Both the position numbers and the translations under genes were made by a program. Source: Dillenia suffruticosa (lineage: Eukaryota > Streptophyta > Magnoliopsida > Dilleniales > Dilleniaceae). Taken from it: a DNA stretch of 64,000 nt. Shown in pieces: positions 1-13,299 of this stretch; positions within the stretch are counted from its first letter, which is position 1; each line of letters begins with the position of its first letter. Where the stretch lies: positions 17,654,501-17,718,500 of the forward strand of contig JAVTVX010000024.1 in the NCBI GenBank assembly GCA_033439265.1, given 5' to 3'. The notes beneath the pieces were generated by a model. It was not told the DNA's origin, did not search any database, and saw nothing but the letters and a program-made list of their open reading frames with translations.

Positions 1-559
1 TTATCACAAACTCAAGTGGTCTATCACTACCCTATCAATTGAGTCAAACCAAAGTTATGTATATTAGTTATTTCATTCTCTCTCTCTTGTATACATAAAT
101 TTTTCAAATTGAACCTTAGAAAAATTATTATTTTATTTGTCAATGATAACAATTTAAATCCATTTGAATTTGAATTAGAAGTCAACATTTGTTTCTTATA
201 TCTGTACTAACATTCTTTGAAGCAAAAGCGTTTGAAATTTTTATATAATAGAATTTGCTAATCCAAAAATCATTTTAAAAATTTGCATTGAGCAATTTCA
301 TTTAATGAGAATAGCTATGAGGAACTAATAACGGGCAAAAACATTTATTCAACAACAACACTAAAAGCTTGGACTCTGAAGAAGGTGAAGAGTATTTATA
401 TACAATGTTCAAACTCACATACCGCTCAACGACACCTTCAATAGAAATATAAATGTCAAAGCAATAGTGGGATTAAGGTAGTTGCGCACTTAAATGATCA
501 CAGTAATTGCTCTTCAAAAATAATAATAATAACTTACTGCTTAATCAATATACTATGTT
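1..559. other. AT-rich non-coding DNA, nothing recognised
   Basis: I see no gene, repeat boundary or RNA-like structure here. Base composition is strongly AT-rich and all frames are closed by frequent stops. Confidence 0.5.
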
Positions 560-1065
560 TTTAAAGAAACACTCTCCATTTTTCACTCTATTTTCCTCTA
601 CTGAGTATAAATCTGATATAAGCACATCGAAAGTCACATTTGAGGATCAAAACCTTTCTATTTGTATCATTTATTCTTTTTGTACAAAATTTTTGAAAAC
701 TAGTGAGATATTCACAGTTTTGGATTTAAAAAGAGAAAGTATCAAATTGAGGAAGATTGAAGGGTTAGTGTTTGAGGATAAACACTGTAATGATCTAACT
801 TGAGCTATAATTAAGTTTATATCCTTGTGGTAATTAGTGAAAAATTCGGAAGAAATCCTAAGAGTAGATCTACATTGAGTTTGATGGAGTTATTATAAAA
901 ATTCTATATTTTCATCTTTATTTTCCTCGGTAACTTTTCTATTCTACTTTGTTTTAACCAACACTCAACAAATTTCTATTTAAATCCATAACTAGTGTCA
1001 AAATAATTCAAATAAACCTATTCACCCTATTAGGGTTCTTTCAATGGAACTATTGTTTGTTTAAT
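560..1065 (+). mobile_element. Possible copia LTR remnant (SIRE/Maximus-like)
   Basis: The order of short phrases resembles the 3' part of a SIRE/Maximus-type Ty1/copia LTR. A GAGGATAAACACTGTAA-type stretch is followed by GAAAAATTCGGAAGAAATCC. The segment then ends in an 'attcaccctattagggttctttcaatgg'-like phrase, which is typical of the junction between such an LTR and the internal region. No partner LTR and no coding region lie nearby, so it would be a solo or truncated fossil. The resemblance is from memory of the family and is weak. The 98-codon open frame at 507-803 runs through it and looks like chance. Confidence 0.28.
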
Positions 1066-2210
1066 AGTGTTTTCTTAATCTCAATCTATAACTTTTTGTT
1101 CTCTCAATAGTCACAAGAAGAAATATAGAAACTAGTTTTTATTTTATCTAATATGAGCCCCAATGTGAAGTAAACTATGAATCAAAAGTAATAATTGCAC
1201 AATGAATAATTAGAAGAAGAAATATAGAAATACTTAGAAGATAAGTTCAACTCTATCTAATATAAACTACCAACCAAACAAATCATGAACCAAAAATTAC
1301 AAATATTACACATAAATAATAATCCCACTTTCAAAGGTGAAAATTGTTTACATGGATAGCTTTGAGGGCTTCTCAATTTTTTGTTAAGATTTACATCTTG
1401 CAAATTCATTGAACAACTTCTCAATAAAATTCTATATTCTGACAGCCATGTAGGTTCTAACATTATCTCTACAAGTTTTCACTTAACAACAATAACTCTA
1501 GAGTCACTACTAGAACTTACCACAAAATTGAGTTAGATGTTAAATTTCAAATTTTATGGAGAACTAACGATAATTATTAACATCACATGGCTTGTTGGAG
1601 ATGAAGTTTCTCTAATACCTATAGACTGTCAAATAACTAAGGTTTCATATTCACCTCCTGTGTATCATGTAGCCATAAGGTTAAACCATACAAATAGAAG
1701 AATAAATACATCAAAATATATAAATAAAACAAAGAAATCAAGAAAGAAATTTGCTAAGAAGCAATTTAAAATGTATTAATACAAACTCACATTTGTTAGT
1801 GTATATTAATGGAGATTTTTTCTAACCAATCAAAATAATTTATATCTACAGAAAGATAAAAAATCTTGTACTCCTCAACTATTCACATAGCAAATATAAA
1901 TTACCCTCCCTAATAGAGATGTGTGGAAAATTACTCTCTCCATTGACGTGTAAAATCTGTTTTCTTTGTTGCACAACCCCTCGTTACAAAAAATGTGTTG
2001 AAATATATAAACAAAAAAATATCACAGTATTAAGCCATTACTAACTATCCTCTCCATTGTGGACTCTGATGAGTCACTCCACTCTTTGGTATGCTCACAT
2101 TAGTTACACTATTTTTTAGGATAAATTATTAGTATCAGGTGATCACGTTGGATTCGATTAAATTTGATTCAAACCAAATTGAGTTCTTAAATGATAAAAC
2201 TCTTATGATA
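1066..2210. other. AT-rich non-coding DNA, nothing recognised
   Basis: No conserved coding similarity is visible on either strand. The two short open frames here (1257-1463 on the minus strand, 1537-1779 on the plus strand) have biased composition and no recognisable domain. Confidence 0.5.
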
Positions 2211-2305
2211 CCTTTTTTTTTTATACGCATAACTCGAACTCAAAATCTCATTTAAGAGATATCAGTATCCAATTATTGGACCAACTAAACGAGATGTTGG
2301 TCCAT
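2211..2305 (-). repeat. tRNA-like fragment with A tail, SINE candidate
   Basis: Read on the minus strand, the segment has an A-box-like word (AGTTGGTCCAATAATTGG, 2287-2270). About 30 bases later comes a B-box-like word (GAGTTCGAGTT, 2241-2231). A run of ten or more A follows (2221-2211). Order and spacing match a Pol III tRNA-type promoter followed by an A tail, which is the plan of a short plant SINE. I could not fix target-site duplications, and the body is very short. It could instead be a degenerate tRNA-derived piece of another element. Confidence 0.38.
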
Positions 2306-2498
2306 GAGTCACCCTTTAATCCTAAGATAATATCCTATATTCATAACAAACAAATATCTTTCCAAAATTTTCACAAAATATTCACTTTTTTTTACTCATA
2401 GAAACCTAATTATTTTCATTTATGGAATTTATTAATTTTCATTTAGAAATTTTTTAGAGTAATTAATTGTAATAAAAATTTAAAAAGCAATTTAAAAG

Positions 2499-2918
2499 TG
2501 TTATAAATTTTATAGAATTTGGATGTTTATATTCATTATGGATAAAAATAACTATTTGAATGAATGATTATACTCAAGAAGAATCATTGATTTTTGGGTA
2601 ACTCTTTAATGTTATGATGACTTTTAGCTTTTGGGATCATAAGTGATCATTGATTTTTGGGTTACCACATTAATGCATATATCTATTCACGTTTTTTCCA
2701 AATGCCTATAAATAGACTCCCTTATAACCTCATTTGTATAACAAGAAGAGAAATAAAATCTTATTCTCTCTTGTCTCTCTATATACATTGTGCCTAACGT
2801 TTTTTTTTTTGAGTTAGATTTTCATTTTTGTACTATTTTGGATTCTACTTTGAGCACATCAAATTTTGAAATCCAAAACCAAAGTTCTATAATATGTTAT
2901 TAATATGAAATTCTAACA
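2499..2918 (+). repeat. 5' LTR of the copia element
   Basis: The repeat begins TGTTATAAATTTTATAGAAT and ends TTCTAACA, giving the usual TG...CA ends. Its first 150 bases and its segment around 2805-2890 (ending in a CCAAAGTTCTATAA-like phrase) both recur in the same order at 8039-8296. Confidence 0.75.
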
Positions 2919-3302
2919 AACTGAGGTGAATTCAAAAGAAAAACATTTCCTGTAAGTATGATTTATTATTATATTTACTATTTTGTACTTAATATAGAGA
3001 TAATTTACAATTAATTTTATATGATATCTCTATTTATATATGTTTGTTTCGATGTATTTCAAAGATTGACATTGAAATCATGCATTAGGGTTTATCCATT
3101 GAATTCTTCATTTTTGAAAATTTTGATGAGTCTATTAACATTGAAAAGGTGCCAAGAGATTGCAGTCATGGATTGAATTAGTTGCTATGAGGAATTACAT
3201 TGACTCATCTATAATTGTGTTAGTGGGTCCTATAAGTATTATTGAAATTAGAGTTGAAAAGTTCATTCCCTTATAAGAGTAGTGGAATGGTCATACTAGC
3301 TT

Positions 3303-3303
<1 letters not shown>

Positions 3304-3335
<32 letters not shown>
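3304..3335 (+). repeat. A32 homopolymer
   Basis: An uninterrupted run of 32 A sits upstream of the copia gag region. It could be an expanded tract or the tail of an inserted retroposon, but no matching head was found upstream. Confidence 0.7.
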
Positions 3336-3336
<1 letters not shown>

Positions 3337-6218
3337 AAACAAACAACTAGAAAAGAACATTCTGCTTCTTGCTTTGTAAGGCTACCCTTGTCTTACTTTG
3401 ACAATGACATTGAATTAGTTGGAATAGACTTAAAAGTTATCCATGCAAATTAAAATAAGTATGCAGGGGTTAGAGTTTCTAGTATACTGATTTACATTAT
3501 TTTATTTTTAATCTTTTTTGTAAACTAACGTACTAATATTCTATTCGTGTTTTGTAAAAATTGACTATTTGTCATTATAATTCTAGTTTTGTTTCTTTTA
3601 TATTGATGAATGTCTTCATGTGGAGAGAAAATTACTGATTTTAATATGTTAGAAAAAAAAACATTCACCATTTTATATCTCAAATATGCTTCTCTAATAA
3701 CAATATCGAGAAAAGAGATTTAAAAAATATTCTGAACTGATTTTTTTTGCGCTTGTGGTTGAATAAAATAATAAGTTACTAATGAAAAAAATAACGAATC
3801 TGGTCTAACTGGTTCTAATCCATTTCTTGAAGTGAATGTGATAACTTATAACAATTCTAAACATGGATAAGAACATGGGACGGTCGTGGTCACGGATGTG
3901 GCCATAAGCGTTGTTGTGGGAATGGCGTGGTTGCGGTTGAAATGTTTATTATAATAACCTTTGAGATCATGCTAATTTATTGAACCATCAAAAGTGAAAA
4001 AAATCATGATGACAAACAAGGAAGAAAGAATTATTCCTATAAAAGGCAATGTATGTCTCGTTAACAGCGTTATAACACATGCAATTTTTAAAAAAATAAG
4101 AATTATTATTCTCACATGAAAATGGAAGAAATAATTGTCAATATCATATGTAGTAGTACAAAATTAATTAAAGGCCGTAGTAAAACAAATATATTTATCT
4201 ATGAAGGAACAAAATTACTTCTAAATAATGCACTATACTCTATTAATTTTTGAAGAAATTTGCTAAATTTTAAATATATTCGATAAAATGGATATCATAT
4301 CGAGACAATATATAACATAAATATTGAATATTTGTATATTATAACTACATTTTTGGGAAGAAATGCACATTAAAGAAATTTTCTTCTCTTTTTTCTGACC
4401 TATATTACACTAAAATTAGTACAACTGAAATGTACCATTTAGTAAATCAAAAGTTTACTAATCAAAATACATTCTTATTATGGCATGATCGATTGGATTA
4501 TCATGAATTTGTAATGATATGACGAATTATTGAAAATTTCACTTGACATCTATTCAAAAACATGAATATTTTTCAATCTCATGAATTTTCATGTGTTGTA
4601 TGTTATCCTGACAAATTGATAATAGAACTATCATCAAGCAAAATTGGGATTAAATCCCTTAAATTTTTTAATCGAATAAAAGGTAATATATGTAGACCAA
4701 TTCATTCGTCATATGGACTACTTAGATATTTTATAGTTTTAATAGATATGTTTGCAAGATGGTGACGTGTGCTCAAATATCAACCTGAAACCGGCATTTT
4801 TGAGATTGTTTGCTCAAATAATTTGATTACGGATATAATTTTCTAATTATACTATGATTATTGATGATGTTGGAGAATTTACATCAACAACATTTAATAT
4901 GATTATTGTATGTTTGTTGGAATAAAAGTTGAATATCATGTTACTCATGTTCATACCTAGAATGGTATGATAGAGTCATTTATTAAATGTCTCTAATTAA
5001 TTACATAATCATTACGTATGAAAACCACATTCCCTATATATGCTTAGGGACATGTAATTTTATGACTCGATTTGCTGATTATTATTTTAATGAAACAAAT
5101 TTTCCAACTTTAAAGGAAAACAATGCAAGGAAAGAAAAGTTGAAAAACTAGATTACATGGAATAATCCATAAAGTTGGAAATGCAGATTATCTGGAGCAA
5201 TCCATCCTTACTCCATTTTGATACTTAGACAAAATATTATGAACCAAAAATTCAACGAATAATTCATTTGCAATAGATTGCAAATCACCTACAAGATCAT
5301 TTTTTTTGTTCAAAACGAATAACTAAATCTCAAATTCTTGCTAACAATGCCCATTATTAGAATTAATGGTCCCAAAAGATCTTTAATAATAAAAGAATTT
5401 AAACCACACCTGAAGCATGGGAGACCAATCGGTCTTAAAGATAAGAACCCTTGAAAGAAGATGGGAGCAAATGATCAAATAAATAATATAGAAGAAAAAT
5501 ATATGAATGATTCAATCCAAGAAATATCTAAAGGCAATTTTTCCAAAAAAAAAAAGATGAAATACCTGAAAGAAATGTGAAAAATCAAGAAATATCAATA
5601 AATAATATTTTCACAATGAGAACATGGGATTGAAAACATACAATTATTAATGGTACATTTGCATATGATATAGCAGTTGTTGTTCTTAGTGAAAATAAGG
5701 ATTTTGAACCTACATCTATAAAGAAATATAAATCAAGAAATGATTGGCCTAAATGGGAGGATAAAATTCATGCTGAACTAAAGTCTCTCTCAAAATGTGT
5801 GGTTTTTGAACCCATAGTCAAAGCGCTTGAAGATGTTAAACCGATAGATTACAAATGAATATTTGTGTGAAAACCTAATAAGAAAAATAAGATTGTGCGG
5901 TATAAAGTATGACTTATAGCGCAAGATTTTTAACAAAAGACCTGATATTGACTATAAAGAGACTTTTCCCTACGAAGAATACAATTACATTTCGCTACCT
6001 TATTGGTTTGGTAGTACATAAAAAACTTCATATGTAGTTAATGGATGTGATCACTATATATTTATATGAACACTTGATAGTGAAACATATATAAAAGTTA
6101 CAGAAAAACTAAAAATGTCTGAAGTATATAATTCAAACTTTTTGGGGTTGTTTTCTATTAGATTACAAAGAAATTTGTGTGGTCTAAAACAATTTAGGTG
6201 TATGAGGTATAATCGTCT

Positions 6219-6850
6219 CACTAAAAGTTGTTTGACATTTTTATTTTTAAAAACTATTTTTTATATTTTTATTTATAAATAAATTGTTTAATAAAACATT
6301 TTTACAAACTCTATTTTTAATAAAATTATCACAAAGGGTATACATATAAAATATTTTTTTTCTTACCATCGATTGGTTAAACTTTATATACTTACATATT
6401 AAAATAAAAAGATAAATACTAATAATTAAAATAGAATCCAAAGATTAAGTCACATTTTTACAAGCTTGGTATAATCGGATAAGAGAGAAAGAATACCTAA
6501 AGAGGAAAAGATGATGGATGAGAGATGATTTTTGTAAAGGAAAGAGAAAGAGCCCAAATCTATAAAAGATGAGGGCTGGTTGTGGTAGATGAACACATTA
6601 ATGATACAAACATTTTGAAATTGCATATCATTCGAATAAGAATATAAATTGAATAAAAAAATATGGTTCCGGAAAAAATAACGTATAAAAAAGGGGAGAG
6701 TAAAAAGTTTCTGTCAAGAGTTTCTCTTTTAAAACTATATTTTTATTTTTCTTATAAAAAAATATTTTTAAGGATAATAAATTTTGTTTAGTAGGATTTT
6801 TTCTTATAAAGAGAAGAAAAATTGAAAAAAAGTTCTGCAAAATAGGCGCT
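6219..6850. mobile_element. Unidentified segment inserted in the copia polymerase region
   Basis: Copia-like protein sequence stops near 6218 (phrase 'YNRLTK') and resumes near 6851 ('EYLLNESYVNN'). In typical copia elements these phrases are adjacent, so about 630 bases of very AT-rich DNA are extra. I see no clear terminal inverted repeat, and no open frame of meaning. It may be a small non-autonomous DNA transposon. Confidence 0.5.
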
Positions 6851-8038
6851 GAATATTTATTAAACGAAAGTTATGTAAATAATCATATTTGTGTATGTGT
6901 TTTTAATAAAGAAATCTGAACATGTATCTATAATAATTACTGTATATATTGATGATTTAACTATCATTAGAACTCTTAAAAAGTTTTCAAATATCATAAA
7001 CTATTTAAATAAAGAATTTAAAAATAAAGATCTTGAAAAAAATAAAATTTTGTCTCATCTTGCGGTTTGAATATTAAAAGATAGAATTTTTATCTATCAA
7101 TCAATTTACACTAAAAAACTGTTGGAATGATTTAATATTGACAAATCATATCTATTAACCAATCCAATGGTAGTGCGTACACCCAATGTGCAAAAGGATT
7201 CTTTTCGACCTCGAGAGGATAACAAGGAAATTCTTGGTCCTAATACCATAGATAAGTGTAATTGGTACATTGACGTATCTTGTTAATAGTATTCGATCCG
7301 ATATAATTTTTCCTATAAACATGTTGCAAAATATAGCTCCACTCCAACAAAAAATATTAGACTAGAATTAAACATATTCGATATTGTCTCCAAGCTATAG
7401 TCGAAATGGGTTTATTTTATCCAAATAGATTAAATGCACAATTAATTAAATATGCAAATACTGAATCTTTATCTAATCCACATAAAACTTGATCTCAAAC
7501 GGATTATGTATTTACATATAATGGCACTACCATATCTTAGAAATCTATGAAACAAACAATGACTGCTATATCATCGAATTATGCTGAGATATCAAGTCGT
7601 GAATGTGTGTTGATAGATCAATAGTTAATCACATTCAAATATCATCTGGTTTAACTAGTATTAAGAAAATTTTCATAATATTATATAAAGACAATGCTGT
7701 ATGCATATCCCAATTAAAAGGATGGATATATTGAGAGTAACAGAACAAAACATATATCTCTTAAATTATTTTTCACATATGATTTCATAAAAAGTGAAGA
7801 TATTAATATTCATAAAATTCAATTAAATGAAAATCCTGCAAATTTGTTTGCAAAGATATTACCCACCATAATACTTAAGAAAATGATTCATAAAATTAAG
7901 ATGCGGCATCTTAAAGACATTATATGATATTTTCATTAGGGAAAGTATAATATGAACGGTTCTATGTTTGTCCCACTGAATTTTTTAGTAAGATTTTAAT
8001 GAAATATATTAATTATACATTGGACATCTAACTAGAAG

Positions 8039-8296
8039 TGTTATAAATTCTATGAAATTTGGATGGATGTCCATATTTATCAAGGATATAAATGACCATT
8101 TGAATAGATGACCATATTTAAGAATGACGATCAACTTTTGGGTAATTCTTTAATATGAAGATGACTTTTGGCCTCTGGGATAATGTATGATATATGGTGT
8201 TTAAGTTTTTATTTTGAGTTAAATTTTTATCTGTCTTATTTTGGTTTTTACTTTGAACACATCAAATTTTGAGCTCAAAAGCCAAAGTTTTATAAA
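8039..8296 (+). repeat. 3' LTR of the copia element, shorter copy
   Basis: It starts TGTTATAAATTCTATGAAAT and follows the 5' LTR, but lacks a middle stretch that the 5' copy has. Similarity stops near 8296, so the final bases of the LTR and the flanking duplication cannot be placed. Confidence 0.7.
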
Positions 8297-9749
8297 AAAA
8301 AAGTCATTATTGCGATTTTGGTTATTGTTTTATAATCTATACTATATATATATATATATATAATTAAATTTTTGTCATAAATAATGACATTTATTATAAG
8401 TTTTTTCAAAATCATATAAAAAACTATAAGAGAATCTGATTTTCTCTTTTTTTCATAAATACTAACATTTATTAAGAGTTTTTTCAATATAAATCAGATA
8501 AAAAACCGTAAGAAAACTCGATTTTTTTTCATATAAAAAACTATAAAAAAAACCTTTTTCTTTTTTGTAAAGTTGTTAAATATTAGATTTCTTATTTATT
8601 TGACATTAAAAATTTTTCCCTTAGAACTTTTGTTTACCTATATTTAATTACATTAGCCATGACCTTTTCTTTGTTTTTTTCTCTTTATTTTCTTTTTGAT
8701 TGATTATTATTCTTTTCATCTTTGAGCTCTTTTTCTTTACAATATTTATTAGTCATTCCTGCGACTAAATTCCGTACAGAACAATTACTTTACAGTAATA
8801 TTAATTTTTAAACCATATATATAGATTTTAAAAATTAAAAGACTACTTTCACTTAAACCAGCTTTTAAAACAATATCGATAAACATTTAAATTTTTAAAT
8901 TTCTTATTAAGTATATAATTAGTATTTAAATTTCATATAGTTGAAAAATTAATAAATATTACTTTAAACATTTGATATTTAAGTTATTTTTTATATTTAG
9001 TACATTTCATTTACCTCTATTTAATTTGTGATCTTTTATTTACTTTTTTATTTTTGACATATATATCGCACTTCCTTAATAAATAAGGACACATTCCATT
9101 TAAATATACAATTAACATTTAATTTCTGAATTATTTACAAATGTTTAAATTATTATTTTAACTGTTATTCCCTCTTTCTTTTTAACATAAATTTCAAAAT
9201 CCCTAAAAAAATTAGTTAGTATAAAAATCAATTTTCTTGTATTGAGTTTATACAAATTATCTAATCTCAATCTAATCTCTTCAATTCAATTCTTCTTTCA
9301 TTTTCTTGCTCAACATCTCTCTTTCAAAAATTATAATTCCAATTGTTATTTTCTCTTTCTTTTGTAAATATAAAAATCAAAATTTACATATAAACAAAGA
9401 GATTTTTTATTTTTACCTTTAATTTAAATCACATATGACCTTACACCTCTCCTTATATTCATATGGCACATGTGTTTCTCTATTTCTCTCTATAAATATG
9501 TTTGCTTGTCATTTGTAATTTATAACTTTGTGTTCCAATAGTTATTATCATCTCTTTTAATCTCTTTTATTCTTAGTCATTTTTATTCTTTCACTTTTTT
9601 AACTGTCATTAGATTTTCACTTTCCATTTCTCACATTTTTCACTCAAATTACATTTCCTTTTTTCTTTATTTCTCCTCACTTTCTTTATTTCTTCTCAAC
9701 AAAACCTATCGAATAACTACAAGCGTACTATACATTAGGTATAAAAATT

Positions 9750-9784
<35 letters not shown>

Positions 9785-10220
9785 CTTCTTTCAACTATTT
9801 ATTCTTCTCTATCTCTCTAACTTGATAGAAATATAATAAAAAATTATATATGACTATATATTAAATTTCTCCATTATCTATCTAGTCATATACTTTTATG
9901 ATGTACACTATAAATAGAGAATAGAAAAAAAATAGTAATTTATATCCTTTTTCATTCGACTTAAATATTAAAATAATTAAGTTGTTTGTTTAGTTATGCA
10001 TTTTATATGCACATCATAAATAACAAAAATAATTTTGATTATATTTTGTTGTCAAATTTATGCCATGACGAAAAAGATTCAAGAATAAAAGTTAGAGTTG
10101 CTTGAAAGTGGGAAGTCACTCATGCATAAGGAAGACATATAAGCACTAAATTTATTATTATCGATAAAAATGTATTTTATTGTAATTATTGTTACATCTA
10201 TTATATTACCCTAACATTAC
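8297..10220. other. AT-rich non-coding DNA with TA microsatellites
   Basis: There is no recognisable gene or element boundary. The stretch contains (TA)n tracts at about 8341-8362 and 9754-9780, and many T-rich runs. It may be the decayed upstream part of the Helitron, but nothing proves it. Confidence 0.5.
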
Positions 10221-10239
10221 AGATATGTACTCAAAGGAG

Positions 10240-10662
10240 ATAAAAATTAGATCACATATTTGTTATTTCTTATGATCGGGAGTTACTATTAAGATATGAA
10301 CCACATATAAATATCGAGTGATGTAATTATTCTTGTGCAATCAAATATCTCTTCAAATATATTAGTAAAGGATCAAATAGAGGAACAACAATAATTCAAG
10401 ATAATATTATGATTAACAATAGCACAATAAAGAAGTAATTGAGATTGATGAGACCAAGACTTATTTGGATTATCGATATTTATCAACTTATGAAGCATGT
10501 TAGAGAAGTTTTGAATTTGATATCCATTATAGAGACCCAACAATAATACAACAAACCTTTCATCTACCAAAATGAGCAAACTCTCATTCCAAGAGATTTT
10601 GAGAAAACTTTTAAATAAAGAAGGAATTGATAGAACGATATTCACAGAATGGATGCATATAA
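10240..10662 (+). pseudogene. Helitron RepHel/PIF1-like gene, upstream part, broken
   Basis: Translated pieces match the linker between the replication initiator and helicase parts of plant Helitron proteins. In order these are 'SYDRELLLRYEPHINIE', 'CAIKYLFKYISKGSNRG', 'KTYLDYRYLSTYEAC', 'SFEFDIHYRDPTIIQQ', 'FHLPNEQT' and, from about 10618, 'GIDRTIFTEWMHI'. The pieces lie in different frames and are separated by stops and shifts, so the gene is dead. The last codons run straight into the CACTA terminus at 10663. The gene resumes at 21805. No helicase motif lies in this part. An antisense open frame at 10373-10645 is a shadow. Confidence 0.78.
10660..10662 (+). other. Left target-site duplication (TAA)
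   Basis: The three bases before the CACTACAAAAG terminus are TAA. The three bases after the right terminus are TGA (21805-21807). CACTA elements make 3-bp duplications, so these agree if one base has since changed. Confidence 0.6.
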
Positions 10663-10844
10663 CACTACAAAAGAAATGGCTTATGGAGACTGACGAAAAC
10701 CGTGAGGAAAATGTGATAAAACCACCAATAAAGTCTTCTCCAACGGATAGAGGTTTAGTTGGTTATACACGGGTCGGAATAGACCTATCCCGACGCTTGT
10801 TATGACAGTTGGAGAATGTTCAATATCAGACGGTTAGAAAAGTG

Positions 10845-12110
10845 TCAATAAAAATCAATCTTATATCATCAATTGTAAAGAATTAGTAAAAGTTACTACT
10901 TTTATCGTCAACTTATACATGATTAGTAAAAGTTACTACTTTTATAGTTATCTTGTAAAGGGTGAGTAAAAGTTACTACCTTTATCATCGCTCAATATAA
11001 CCATTAAGAATTGTTACAACTATTTATTGTCCACAATCACATAACACGTATGTTAGGAAATGTTATTACTTTTATTGTCAGTAAATATAAATGTTAGTAA
11101 ATATTACTACAATACCGTCATATCTTACCATATAGAAAATGTTAATACTTTATCATCACTCAGTATAACCGTTAATAATTATTATGTTATTTATTGTCGG
11201 AAAATATAGAACCAGATATGTTAGAAAATGTTACAATTTTTTTTGTCAGTTATGATAAGTATTGGTAAAAATCAACTTTTATCATCAATTTAAAAGCGTT
11301 AGTAAAACTTATTACCTTTATCGTCGCCTACTACAGAAATGTTACTACATGTTACTACTTTTATCATCCCTAACTATTGCCGTTAAGAATTGTTACTACA
11401 TGTTACTACTTTTATTGTCAGATATTACAAATATTAGTAAATATTACTACAGATATCATCGCTTATCACGTGTATAAGAAATGTTATTACTAGAAATGTT
11501 ATTACTAGAAATGTTACTATTGTCACTTACCACGTGTATAGGAAATATTACTACTGGAAATATTATTATTGGTACCATAACCGTTAAGAATTGTTATACT
11601 ATTTATTGTCGATAAGTGAGTCACCATAACCGTTAAAAATTGTTATGCTATTTATTGTCAGTAAATACAAAGTTATATGTTAGGAAATATTACAAAATTT
11701 TTGTTTGTCGGCTATGATAAATGTTAGTAAATATTATTACTTTTATGGTCGGTTATCACAAACATTAGTAAATATTGCTATTTTTATTGTTATTAGGATA
11801 TGTTACTAATTGTAAATCACCTAATTGTTAAGAATTGTTAGTGTTATATATTGTCGACTATTAATAAATATTACTACTTTTATTGTTGGATAGATGGGTG
11901 TTACAAAATTACCATTTTATCATCGCTTATACAAGTATTAGGAAATATTACTACTTTTTATCGTCTTCATTACTATCATTTTATTGTAGACATTTATCAT
12001 CGGTTACATTAATTACCTCAAGTATTAGTATAAATTACTGTCATGTATCATCGATTACTACACTTTCTTAGGAAATTAAGAAATGCATTCCCTTTTATCA
12101 TGTTAGGAAA
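10845..12110 (+). repeat. Left subterminal repeat array of the 11.1-kb CACTA
   Basis: Degenerate tandem units alternate between two forms. One is like TTAGTAAAAGTTACTACTTT followed by TATCGTC. The other is like ACCGTTAAGAATTGTTA followed by TATTTATTGTC. The first unit is itself nearly palindromic (AGTAAAAGT...ACTACTTTTA). More than a dozen copies can be counted by eye. Subterminal arrays of this kind bind the element's own DNA-binding protein in En/Spm. Confidence 0.75.
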
Positions 12111-12239
12111 TATAACAGAAATATTTACTGGATACAATTTTTTTAAAGTGGTATAGATTTGATTGCTATAAGAATAGAAAATAAAGAAATTATAAAATCA
12201 TATAAATAGAGAATGTTGATACATTGATTTCTAAGCAAA

Positions 12240-12720
12240 TGACATACACATATAAGAACCAAAAAAAGAAAAGAGAAAAGAGAAAAGATTGCAATTGCTA
12301 CAATTGCATGTCTTCTAAGATGTTACCATCATAATTGAAAGGTATCTTTATCCACAATCCTTCCTTCGTGTCAATCTATTCATATAAAACTATAGTGAAA
12401 TTAATATAATGACATTGTAAAGAATGACTGTAAATAAAAATATTACCTTTTGAAGTCAAGTATGATGATGATGGTAGTGATGATGATGATTGAATTTTAT
12501 GTGCATTTCGAGCATAGTAGTGAGTGAGTGGAGTAAAGTAGTGATATGGATGTTAGTGAGGTAGTGAGTGACTAAGTGGAGTCAATGGTAGTGATGATGA
12601 TAGTTAGGTTTTATGTGTACTCCTGTTAGTGAGTGAGAGATTTAGATGGGTTAGGGAATGAGAGATTTCGAGGGAAGAAAAAGATTTGATGGTGAAGTTT
12701 CCTGCGTATGATTTATATAA
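12240..12720. other. GA/GT-rich stretch with TGATGATGA repeats inside the CACTA
   Basis: Bases around 12460-12700 are purine- and GT-rich. They hold several degenerate copies of 'GTAGTGAGTGAGT' and 'GATGATGATGG'. On the minus strand this would be a CT-rich leader-like region, but no open frame follows. No function can be assigned. Confidence 0.35.
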
Positions 12721-13299
12721 TATATCATATTCACAAATAAATTTTCAAAACTTTTTCAAAACCCGCTCATTTTTTTCTCTTTTTCCTGCCTCTTTTTTTA
12801 TTCCATTTTTTTATTACCGCGTGCATTGTTTTTAATTCTTCACATTTTTTTATACTTGTAAATTTTTAATCAATGCCACATGTCTTTCCACTTAAAAAAA
12901 CCACTTACTTATTTTGACTACTTATTAACTTGTTATTACTAGATATTAAGGTTCAATAATGTGTTTCAATTAACATATCATATGTTTATATTTCAAGTGA
13001 CATATCATAAGTGTGAAACAAATGTTGAAAATAAATTTTCAAAAGCGTCATTTTTCATTAGAAAATTTTTTTTGTGGGATACGTTATTCTTTTTGACTGT
13101 CTTTTTATTTTAATCGTCTTATTTTTCAGATTTTAATAATTGTTTTACCCCTCTGTCTTCTTTTCTCCTATGTTTCAAATGTTTCATATGTGTTATTTTT
13201 CCCATTAGCTTGTGATTTTTAAGACTTGTTACGATTACATACAAATGCAACATATATGTTTTATATAAATTTTATACAATTATTGCATTACCATTGTCT

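Larger units (their letters stand above)
2499..8296 (+). mobile_element. Old Ty1/copia LTR retrotransposon, broken
   Basis: Two similar end repeats (2499-2918 and 8039-8296) flank a degenerate gag-pol in copia order. A glycine/arginine-rich gag zinc-knuckle region and aspartic protease region lie at about 3850-4400. The pre-integrase and integrase start lies at about 4440-5100, with the phrase 'RYFIVLIDMFARW' near 4724. Reverse transcriptase lies from about 5640 to 7100, and the RNase H tail runs to about 7930. Integrase before reverse transcriptase defines Ty1/copia. The frame is broken in many places (well over ten). A foreign segment sits inside the reverse transcriptase region. The lineage within copia is not certain. 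The LTRs look only about 75-80 % alike, so this is the oldest-looking LTR element in the window. Confidence 0.85.

Noticed and set aside
507-803. 98-codon frame near the left edge
   Set aside because: No domain, biased composition, and it overlaps a possible copia LTR remnant.
10373-10645. 90-codon minus-strand frame
   Set aside because: It is antisense to the Helitron protein remnant, which has the better-supported reading.
10840-12110. CRISPR-like spaced repeats
   Set aside because: Units are degenerate with no constant spacer, lie near a CACTA end, and the DNA is from a plant.
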